In this document: positions 58,204 to 64,000 of the stretch, piece after piece
Position numbering within the stretch: the first letter of the stretch is position 1
Layout of the letters: each line of letters opens with the position of its first letter
Source of the DNA: CBDCNH01 sp965219015
Lineage (GTDB): Bacteria; Pseudomonadota; Alphaproteobacteria; Rhodobacterales; Rhodobacteraceae
DNA length: 64,000 nt
NCBI GenBank assembly: GCA_965219015.1
Contig: CBDCNH010000011.1
Location: 682,001-746,000, forward strand
Direction: 5' to 3'
The notes under the pieces: model-generated
What the model was told of the DNA's origin: nothing
The model's input: only the letters and a program-made list of their open reading frames with translations
The model's database searches: none
Position numbers and translations under genes: made by a program

Positions 58204-58224
58204 GGGGCGAGCTTGGCTCGCCCC
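58204..58224. terminator. Hairpin after the 44-residue lipoprotein gene
   Basis: A perfect 9-bp stem GGGGCGAGC / GCTCGCCCC with a three-base loop, 24 bases past the minus-strand stop. It should end or slow minus-strand transcription before the hypothetical gene, although the T run is weak. Confidence 0.65.
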
Positions 58225-58247
58225 GGTCCTGAATGACTGGCCTCTGC

Positions 58248-58382
58248 TCAGTACTTCTGCAGCGTCGGCTCGGCGGTGACCGGCTGCTGGATGTAGACGG
58301 GCTCCGGCGCGGGCTTCTTGGCGCATGCGCCAACAAACGCGACCAGGCACACCGCCATCACGATCTTCATGCTCTTCGACAT
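58248..58382 (-). CDS. 44-residue lipoprotein
   Basis: A very short gene. The product begins MSKSMKIVMAVCLVAFVGAC, where VGAC is a lipobox (cysteine at residue 20), and continues as a polar tail with KKPAPEPVYIQQPV and ends LQKY. AGGAGA lies seven bases before the ATG, and a hairpin follows the stop, both supporting a real gene. Small proline-rich lipoproteins of this type occur widely in Rhodobacterales without known role. Confidence 0.75.
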   Translation of the reverse strand: MSKSMKIVMAVCLVAFVGACAKKPAPEPVYIQQPVTAEPTLQKY

Positions 58383-58574
58383 CCTCGTCTCCTGCTTCTT
58401 TTGGAGCCCATGGACCTGCGTCATTGCTGTCCCGGACTGTTGTTTGAACTACAAGTTGCCCCAGTGCAACTCCTCGCGAGACTAGCCCGCACCACCCGGG
58501 CGCGCCATCGGCCGGTCGCGAGAAACGAGCCCTGTGGCGCGGTTGCATCAACTTCGAGCATCGGCTCCCGGCGC

Positions 58575-58985
58575 TCAGGGCTCGATTGCGGCGCAGCGTC
58601 CGCCCGTGACGTCGTAGGCCGCAAAATACTGAACGATTTCAGCGTCGGGAGCCCCGAACTCGGCGGGTCGGTCGGCCACCGACACGATCACGACACGCGG
58701 CGTCCGGCCGTCCGCTGCCACCTTGGCCAGAGCCACGTCGCGGCACAGCGCGTCGAGCGCAGGCTCTGCCTGCGCGTAGTCCATCGCCGCCAGCGCCGGC
58801 GCCACGAAGCGGAATCTTGCCCAGAGCCCGGCGATGCCGTCCTCGCCGACCTCCTCGTCCCAGCGCGTTTCCAGAAGCGTCACCCCGTCCGGCAGGCGCA
58901 GCTCCGGCTCCGACCATGCGGGCTGGGCCACGAGCGCGAAGATCACCGCAAGCACGCGCTTCAATGCTGCCTCCGATCTTGGCAT
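58575..58985 (-). CDS. DUF6497 secreted protein
   Basis: A 136-residue protein with a signal peptide (about residues 1-25, ending AWSE). The DUF6497 features are LRLPDGVTLLETRWDEEVGE, ARFRFVAPALAAM, CRDVALAKVAADG, VVIVSVADRPAEFGAPDAEI and a terminal cysteine near the end. The two cysteines may pair. It is found in Rhodobacterales and has no known function. It is divergent from the CoxG-like gene. Confidence 0.75.
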   Translation of the reverse strand: MPRSEAALKRVLAVIFALVAQPAWSEPELRLPDGVTLLETRWDEEVGEDGIAGLWARFRFVAPALAAMDYAQAEPALDALCRDVALAKVAADGRTPRVVIVSVADRPAEFGAPDAEIVQYFAAYDVTGGRCAAIEP

Positions 58986-59088
58986 GACGTCCGTCCGGAA
59001 CCGGTCAGCCGCCCGCTTCGGGCTTCCCACACCGCTCCAAACGCGGCATGGAATATCAGCAGGCGCAGCGCGCGCAAAGGAGGACAGC

Positions 59089-59541
59089 ATGAACTTTTCC
59101 GGTACCCGCACCATCGCCGCCGACCGTGCGACCGTCTGGGCGCTGCTCAACGACGCGGAGACGCTCGGCGCGTGCATCCCGGGCTGCACGGAGATGACCG
59201 GCACCTCCGCGACGGGCTACGCCGCGGTCGTCAAGCAGAAGGTCGGCCCGGTGAGCGCGACCTTCCGCGGCCAGGTGACGGTCAGCGACGTCGTGCAGGG
59301 CACGAGCTACACGCTGACCGGCGAGGGCTCGGGCGGGGTCGCGGGCTTCGCCAAGGGCACCGCGGCCGTCACGCTCGCCGATGCCGAGGGCGGCACCGCG
59401 CTCGCCTACACCGCCGATGCCGCGATCGGAGGCAAGATCGCGCAGCTCGGCTCGCGGCTCATCGACGGTGTGGCCAAGCGCTTCGCCGACGTGTTCTTCG
59501 ACCGCTTCCAGGCCGAAGTCGAGCGCCGCCCCGACGCCTGA
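59089..59541 (+). CDS. CoxG-like SRPBCC protein
   Basis: A 150-residue protein of the carbon monoxide dehydrogenase subunit G (CoxG) family with the START-like SRPBCC fold. RATVWALLNDAETLGACIPG and a C-terminal amphipathic helix (AQLGSRLIDGVAKRFADVFF) are typical. CoxG anchors CO dehydrogenase in carboxydotrophs, but no cox genes are here, and stand-alone copies are common. AAAGGAGG is a strong ribosome site. It is convergent with betA. Confidence 0.85.
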   Translation: MNFSGTRTIAADRATVWALLNDAETLGACIPGCTEMTGTSATGYAAVVKQKVGPVSATFRGQVTVSDVVQGTSYTLTGEGSGGVAGFAKGTAAVTLADAEGGTALAYTADAAIGGKIAQLGSRLIDGVAKRFADVFFDRFQAEVERRPDA

Positions 59542-59576
59542 CGCGGCCGAGCGGCGCTTCCCGTCGGGCGGCTTCC

Positions 59577-61235
59577 CTAGCGCTGCGACACCCGCCACTC
59601 CGGATGGATCCACGGCTCCGCGTTCGACGGGCTGAGCGGCGCGCGGCCAAGGATGTGGTCGGCCGCCTTCTCGCCCGTCATGATCGACGGCGCGTTGAGG
59701 TTGCCGTTCGGGATGCGCGGGAAGATCGAGCTGTCCGCCGCCCGGAGCCCCTCGACCCCGATCACCCGGCACTCGGGGTCCACGACCGCGCCGGGATCGT
59801 CCGCCGCCCCCATCCGCGCCGTGCCGCATGGGTGGTAGGCGCTCTCGGAATGGTCGCGCACGTAGGCGTCGAGGTCCGCGTCCGACGTCACGCCCGCCCC
59901 CGGCGTGATCTCGAGGCGCACGTGCGGCGCGAACGCGGGTTGGGCGAAGATCTCGCGCGTCAGCCGGATGGCGCGGCGGAAGTCCTCCCAGTCCTGCGGC
60001 ACGCTCATGTAGTTGAACCGGATGAGCGGCGGATCGGCCGGATCGGCCGAGCGCAGCGTCACCGTGCCCCGGCTCGGGGAGCGCATCGGCCCGACATGCG
60101 CCTGGAACCCGTGCCCACTCACCGAAGCCCGCCCGTCATAGCGGACCGCGATCGGAATGAAATGGTATTGCAGATCCGGGTAGTCCACCCCGGGAGCGGA
60201 CCGGATGAACGCGGCGCTCTCGAACTGGTTCGATGCGCCCGGTCCGGTCCGGGTCAGCAGCCACCGTGCGCCGACGAAGGCCTTGCCCAGCGGATTCCAG
60301 TACCGGTAGAGCGTGATCGGCTGCAGCGCAGCATACTGCACATAGAGCTCGAGATGATCCTGCAGGTTTGCCCCCACCCCGGCGCGGTCGGCGATGACCG
60401 GGATGCCGTGCCGCGCAAGCTCGGCCGCCGGTCCGATGCCGGACAGCATCAGGAGCTTCGGCGTGTTGATCGACGAGGCCGCGAGGATCACCTCGCGCCC
60501 CGCCCGGATCACCTCGGCGCGCCCGCGGCGCCGCACCGTCACCCCCGTCGCGCGCCCGTCCTCGATCACCACCCGCTCGGCCAGCGCCCGGACGAGCCGG
60601 CAGCGCCCCGTCGCCAGCGCCGGGCGCAGGTAGGCGCGCGCCGCCGACCAGCGCCGGCCCTGCCAGATCGTCGCCTCCATGGCGCCGAAGCCTTCCTGCT
60701 GCGCGCCGTTGTAGTCCGCCGTCACCGGATAGCCCGCCTGCCGCCCCGCCTCGACGAAGGCCGCGAAGAGCGGGTTGACCTGCCGCCCGCGGCTGACGTG
60801 GACCGGTCCCGCCTGCCCGCGAAAGCTCGCGTCGCCGCCCGCGCCGTGCCAGGTCTCCATGCGCCGGAAGTACGGCAGCACGTCGGCATAGCGCCACCCC
60901 GCCGCCCCTGCCTCGGCCCAGTGGTCGAAGTCGCGCGCATGGCCCCGCACGAACACCATGCCGTTGATCGAGGACGACCCCCCGATGACCTTCCCGCGGG
61001 GCACGGCGAGGGTGCGGCCGCCAAGGTTCGGCTCCGGCTCCGAGCGAAAGCCCCAGTCGTAGCGCGCCATCCCCATCGGATAGCTGAGCGCCCCCGGCAT
61101 CTGGATGAACGGCCCCGCGTCCGAGCCGCCATGCTCGATGATGGTGACGCTCCGTCCCGCCTCCGCCAGCCGATAGGCGATCGCCGACCCTGCCGAGCCC
61201 GCGCCTACGACCACGTAGTCGGAGACCTCCGTCAT
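59577..61235 (-). CDS. betA: Choline dehydrogenase
   Basis: BetA oxidises choline to betaine aldehyde with FAD. This is a GMC-family flavoenzyme of 552 residues. The FAD fold is DYVVVGAGSAGSAIAYRLAE (about residues 6-25), with GGSSSINGMVFVRGH and the catalytic histidine in HPCGTARMG near the C-terminus. It is the last gene of the minus-strand betC-betB-betA order, separated from betB by about 200 bases holding two hairpins. Confidence 0.93.
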   Translation of the reverse strand: MTEVSDYVVVGAGSAGSAIAYRLAEAGRSVTIIEHGGSDAGPFIQMPGALSYPMGMARYDWGFRSEPEPNLGGRTLAVPRGKVIGGSSSINGMVFVRGHARDFDHWAEAGAAGWRYADVLPYFRRMETWHGAGGDASFRGQAGPVHVSRGRQVNPLFAAFVEAGRQAGYPVTADYNGAQQEGFGAMEATIWQGRRWSAARAYLRPALATGRCRLVRALAERVVIEDGRATGVTVRRRGRAEVIRAGREVILAASSINTPKLLMLSGIGPAAELARHGIPVIADRAGVGANLQDHLELYVQYAALQPITLYRYWNPLGKAFVGARWLLTRTGPGASNQFESAAFIRSAPGVDYPDLQYHFIPIAVRYDGRASVSGHGFQAHVGPMRSPSRGTVTLRSADPADPPLIRFNYMSVPQDWEDFRRAIRLTREIFAQPAFAPHVRLEITPGAGVTSDADLDAYVRDHSESAYHPCGTARMGAADDPGAVVDPECRVIGVEGLRAADSSIFPRIPNGNLNAPSIMTGEKAADHILGRAPLSPSNAEPWIHPEWRVSQR

Positions 61236-61362
61236 GCGGCGGCCGCGCCCGTGCCGCGCGCGTCCTCCGAAGCGCCGTTGGGCGCGCGTCCGTGTCCCGC
61301 GCGCGGTGCGCGTGCCACGATGCCCCTGTTCGCGCGCAGAGCGCGCGCCCGGCCCAACGGGA

Positions 61363-61385
61363 GGCGGCGCTCCTTCAGCGCCGCC
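61363..61385. terminator. Hairpin 1 between betB and betA
   Basis: A perfect 9-bp stem GGCGGCGCT / AGCGCCGCC with loop CCTTC in the betB-betA gap. No T run; more likely an mRNA processing or attenuation element than a terminator. Confidence 0.5.
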
Positions 61386-61404
61386 GACGGGCGGGAGCGC
61401 CCCC

Positions 61405-61423
61405 GGCCCCGGGCACCGGGGCC
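61405..61423. terminator. Hairpin 2 between betB and betA
   Basis: A perfect 8-bp stem GGCCCCGG / CCGGGGCC with loop GCA, 15 bases past the betB stop on the minus strand. With hairpin 1 it may lower betA expression relative to betB. Confidence 0.55.
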
Positions 61424-61437
61424 CCTGCGCGCGCGGA

Positions 61438-62880
61438 TCAAAACGGCGCCTCGACCGGCCCCATCCCGACGTAGACGCTCCGCACCGCCGTGTAGTGCTC
61501 GACCGCCGTCCGCCCGTTCTCGCGCCCCAGGCCCGAGAGCTTCACCGCGCCGAACGGCGCCTCGACGGGCGTGAGGTTGTAGGCGTTGATCCAGGTCGTC
61601 CCCGCCTCGAGCCGCCCCGCCACGCGGTGCGCGCGGGCGAGGTCGCGCGTGAACACCCCCGCCGCGAGCCCGTAGGGGGTGGCGTTCGCGCGCGCGACCG
61701 CCTCGTCCTCGGTGGCGAACCCCAGCACCGCCATCACCGGCCCGAAGATTTCCTCGCGCGCGATCGCCATGCCGTCGGTCACGTCGGCGAACACCGTGGG
61801 CGCGACGAACGCCCCTTCGCCGCCTCCGCCCGCCACCAGCCGCGCGCCCTCCGCCAGCCCCGCCGCGACGAAGCCGCGGACGCGATCGGCCTGAGCCCGC
61901 GACACCATCGGCCCGATCTGCACCCCGTCCTCGCGCGGGTCGCCCATCACGATGGCGCGCGTCCGTTCGGCAAGCCGCGCGAGGAACGCCTCCCGGATGC
62001 CGTCCTGCACGAACACCCGCGTGCCGTTCGAGCACACCTGCCCCGCCGAGTAGAAGTTGCCGAGCATCGCGCCGCCGACCGCGTCCTCGAGGTCGGCGTC
62101 GTCGAAGACGAGGAGCGGCGACTTGCCGCCGAGCTCCATCGTGACCGCGCGCATCCCCGCCGCCGCCGCCGCATAGACGCGCCGCCCCGTCGCGACCGAG
62201 CCCGTCAGCGAGACCTTGGCGACGCGGGGATCGGTGGCGAGGGCGGCCCCCACCGCGCCGCGCCCCTGCACCACCGAGAAGAGCCCCGCCGGCAGCCCCG
62301 CCTCGATCAGGATCGCCGCCAGCCGCAGCGCCGAGAGCGGCGTCGCCTCCGAGGGCTTGAAGACCATCGCGTTGCCGAACGCGAGCGCCGGGGCGGCCTT
62401 CCAGCAGGCGATCTGGACCGGATAGTTCCAGGCCCCGATGCCCGCGCAGACGCCGAGCGGCACGCGCTCGGTCAGCACGAAGTCGCGCCCGAGCGGGATC
62501 CGCTCGCCCGCCACCTGCTGCACCGCGCCCGCGAAATACTCGAACGCGTCCGCCCCCGAGGCGGCGTCGGCCACCCGTGTCTCGGCGATGGGCTTGCCGG
62601 TGTCGAGCGTCTCGAGCACCGCCAGTTCCTCGTTGGCCTCGCGCAGCAGCGCCGCCGCGCGCGCCAGCACCCGGCCGCGCTCGACCGGGCGCAGCGCCGC
62701 CCAGGCGGGCTGCGCGCGGCGCGCGGCGTCGAGGGCGGCGTCGAGCACTCCGGGCGTCGCCTCGTGGACGCGCGCGATCGTCCGGCCGTCGTAGGGGAAC
62801 GTCACCTCGATGGCCGCGCCCGCCGCGTCCTCGAGCGGCGCGCCGTCGACGAAATGGCTGGCCGGCGGCTGTGCCTCCAT
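61438..62880 (-). CDS. betB: Betaine aldehyde dehydrogenase
   Basis: BetB oxidises betaine aldehyde to glycine betaine with NAD(P), the final step in making this osmoprotectant. The 480-residue aldehyde dehydrogenase has ELGGKSPLLVFDDADLEDAV with the general-base glutamate, the nucleophile cysteine in GQVCSNGTRVFVQ, and EIFGPVMAVLGF. ATG 62880 shares its A with the betC stop (TGATG), showing coupling. Length is slightly below the usual 485-490. Confidence 0.93.
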   Translation of the reverse strand: MEAQPPASHFVDGAPLEDAAGAAIEVTFPYDGRTIARVHEATPGVLDAALDAARRAQPAWAALRPVERGRVLARAAALLREANEELAVLETLDTGKPIAETRVADAASGADAFEYFAGAVQQVAGERIPLGRDFVLTERVPLGVCAGIGAWNYPVQIACWKAAPALAFGNAMVFKPSEATPLSALRLAAILIEAGLPAGLFSVVQGRGAVGAALATDPRVAKVSLTGSVATGRRVYAAAAAGMRAVTMELGGKSPLLVFDDADLEDAVGGAMLGNFYSAGQVCSNGTRVFVQDGIREAFLARLAERTRAIVMGDPREDGVQIGPMVSRAQADRVRGFVAAGLAEGARLVAGGGGEGAFVAPTVFADVTDGMAIAREEIFGPVMAVLGFATEDEAVARANATPYGLAAGVFTRDLARAHRVAGRLEAGTTWINAYNLTPVEAPFGAVKLSGLGRENGRTAVEHYTAVRSVYVGMGPVEAPF

Positions 62881-64000
62881 CACGCGCCGCGCGGAAACCG
62901 CCGCCGCTCCTCGAGGACGTTGAGGTCCATGTGGTTGCGCATGTACTGCTCGCCGGCCGCGCGCAGCGGCTGGTGGTCCCACGGGAAATAGGCGCCGTTC
63001 CTGAGCGCCGCGTAGACCACGTGCCGCCGCGCCTGGCTCTCGCGCACCGCCGCGTCGAAGCCGGCGAGATCCCAGCGCGCGTCGATGGCTGACCCGAGCC
63101 GCGCCAGCACCCCGGCATGGACCGGATCGCCTGCCAGGTTCGTCGTCTCGCCGGGGTCCGTCTCGAGGTCGAAGAGCTGGTCGGGGTCGGCAGGGCAGCG
63201 GATCATCTTCCAGCGCCCGTCCCGCAGCGCCACCATCGGCGCGACGGAGCCCTCGGCCGCGTACTCCATCGCCACCGGCGTGGTCCGCCGGGCGCCGCGC
63301 GCGAGCGGAAGCAGGGTCTCCCCGACCGTCCAGGGCGCAAGTTCGCCGAGCGACAGCCCCGCGAGATCGGCAAGCGTCGGGACCACGTCGATGGTGCTCA
63401 CCGGCGTCTCCACCACCCCCGGCGCAAGGCCCGGCGCCGCCAGCATCAGCGGCACGCGGCACGCGCCCTCGCGGAACGACATCTTGAACCACAGGCCGCG
63501 CTCGCCGAGCATGTCGCCGTGATCCGACAGGAACACGACCGCCGCCTCCTGCCGCGTCGCCTCGAGCGCCGCGAGCACGCGGCCGATCTCTGCGTCGACG
63601 TAGCTGATCGAGGCGAAGTACCCCTGGCGCGCGCGCCGGACCTGCGCGGCCGAGAGCGGCGTCGCGCGCCAGTCGCAGGCGTCCATCAGCCGCCGCGAAT
63701 GGGGATCCTGGTCCTCGTAAGGCACCGGGTCGGTCGCGGGGTCGAGCTCGGGGACGCCCTCGTAGAGATCCCAGAACCGGCGCCGCGCCACGTAGGGGTC
63801 GTGCGGATGCGTGAAGCTCACCGTCAGGCACCACGGACGCCCGGGATCGCGCGCGTAGTCATGGACCTGCCGGATCGCCTGGTGCGCCACGTCGTCGTCG
63901 TAGTCCATCTGGTTGGTGATCTCGGCGACGCCCGCGCCCGTCACCGACCCGAGATTGTGGTACCACCAGTCGATCCGCCGGTCGGGCTCGCGCCAGTCCG
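62880..64000 (-). CDS. betC: Choline-sulfatase (partial)
   Basis: BetC releases choline from choline-O-sulfate and feeds BetA and BetB. About 374 C-terminal residues are visible; the N-terminus with the formylglycine cysteine (CxPSR) lies beyond the window. DRRIDWWYHNLGSVTGAGVA, VVFLSDHGDMLGERGLWFKM (a sulfatase metal/active-site block) and SVAPMVALRDGRWKMIR are typical. A GTG at 63944 is not the start, since the conserved frame continues upstream of it to the edge. Confidence 0.92.
   Translation of the reverse strand, partial: DWREPDRRIDWWYHNLGSVTGAGVAEITNQMDYDDDVAHQAIRQVHDYARDPGRPWCLTVSFTHPHDPYVARRRFWDLYEGVPELDPATDPVPYEDQDPHSRRLMDACDWRATPLSAAQVRRARQGYFASISYVDAEIGRVLAALEATRQEAAVVFLSDHGDMLGERGLWFKMSFREGACRVPLMLAAPGLAPGVVETPVSTIDVVPTLADLAGLSLGELAPWTVGETLLPLARGARRTTPVAMEYAAEGSVAPMVALRDGRWKMIRCPADPDQLFDLETDPGETTNLAGDPVHAGVLARLGSAIDARWDLAGFDAAVRESQARRHVVYAALRNGAYFPWDHQPLRAAGEQYMRNHMDLNVLEERRRFPRGA

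Noticed and set aside
59089..59541. Part of a CO dehydrogenase operon
   Set aside because: No coxL, coxM or coxS genes adjoin it, and stand-alone CoxG-like genes are frequent.

Overview
The window is a GC-rich stretch of a chromosome from an alphaproteobacterium, most likely of the Rhodobacterales. The grounds are the glpD-glpSTPQUV glycerol operon with glpK, the lolD-lolCE-proS and hdaA-ppk/ppx neighbourhoods, small order-typical genes (DUF2842, DUF6497, DUF4177, a J-protein with a C-terminal J domain), and two secreted proteins ending in VPLPA/IPLPA-type C-terminal sorting signals. Coding density is very high. Most same-strand neighbours overlap by 1-13 bases or sit a few bases apart. GTG starts are common. 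I saw no tRNA, rRNA, CRISPR array or insertion sequence.

Layout. 1-10569: glycerol catabolism, with glpR (partial, divergent), glpD, the GlpSTPQUV ABC importer, a frameshifted SEC-C gene, a metallo-beta-lactamase hydrolase and glpK. 10583-12533: a minus-strand D-lyxose isomerase-like gene with a class I amidotransferase, then DUF2256 with a small membrane protein. 12673-18013: pepN, a PlsC-like acyltransferase, DUF4177, a J-protein and BolA. 18010-24993: DUF2842, purA, secG, pyrG, a PhzF-family gene, MipA/OmpV, TerB and a PhnD-like binding protein. 25120-33093: one transcription unit coding for a polar amino acid/polyamine-type ABC importer followed by two glutamine synthetase-like ligases, a glutamine amidotransferase-fold hydrolase and a PuuB-like FAD oxidase, which together look like a gamma-glutamylation (Puu-type) route for amine catabolism. 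33171-37341: a DegT-type aminotransferase, a MATE exporter, and a NicO-type metal exporter with DUF1007. 37730-46606: parE, a restriction-modification island (MT-A70 methyltransferase plus BglII-like endonuclease, 39799-41154) that is visibly poorer in GC, then lolD, lolC/E, a sorting-signal protein, a PQQ-type sugar dehydrogenase and proS. 46741-53997: an AI-2E family permease, hdaA, ppk, prepilin peptidase, a second sorting-signal protein and ppx. 54138-58985: small secreted, TerB/J-domain, VOC, sulfotransferase-like, DUF4174 and lipoprotein genes. 59089-64000: a CoxG-like gene and the betC-betB-betA operon for making glycine betaine from choline-O-sulfate, cut by the window end.

Two sequence-level patterns cut across the genes. 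First, at least six genes (glpR, the SEC-C gene twice, the phzF-like gene, parE, lolC/E, proS) carry single-base indels, nearly all in G/C runs. Three of these are normally essential, so consensus sequencing error is the first explanation. Second, perfect 15-20 bp tandem repeats occur in or at the edge of four genes (DUF4177, secG, NicO, phzF/mipA), which suggests active replication slippage. The best candidate for new biology is the BglII-like endonuclease with an MT-A70 methyltransferase partner, followed by the two-ligase amine catabolic operon and the TerB/PhnD-like pair.
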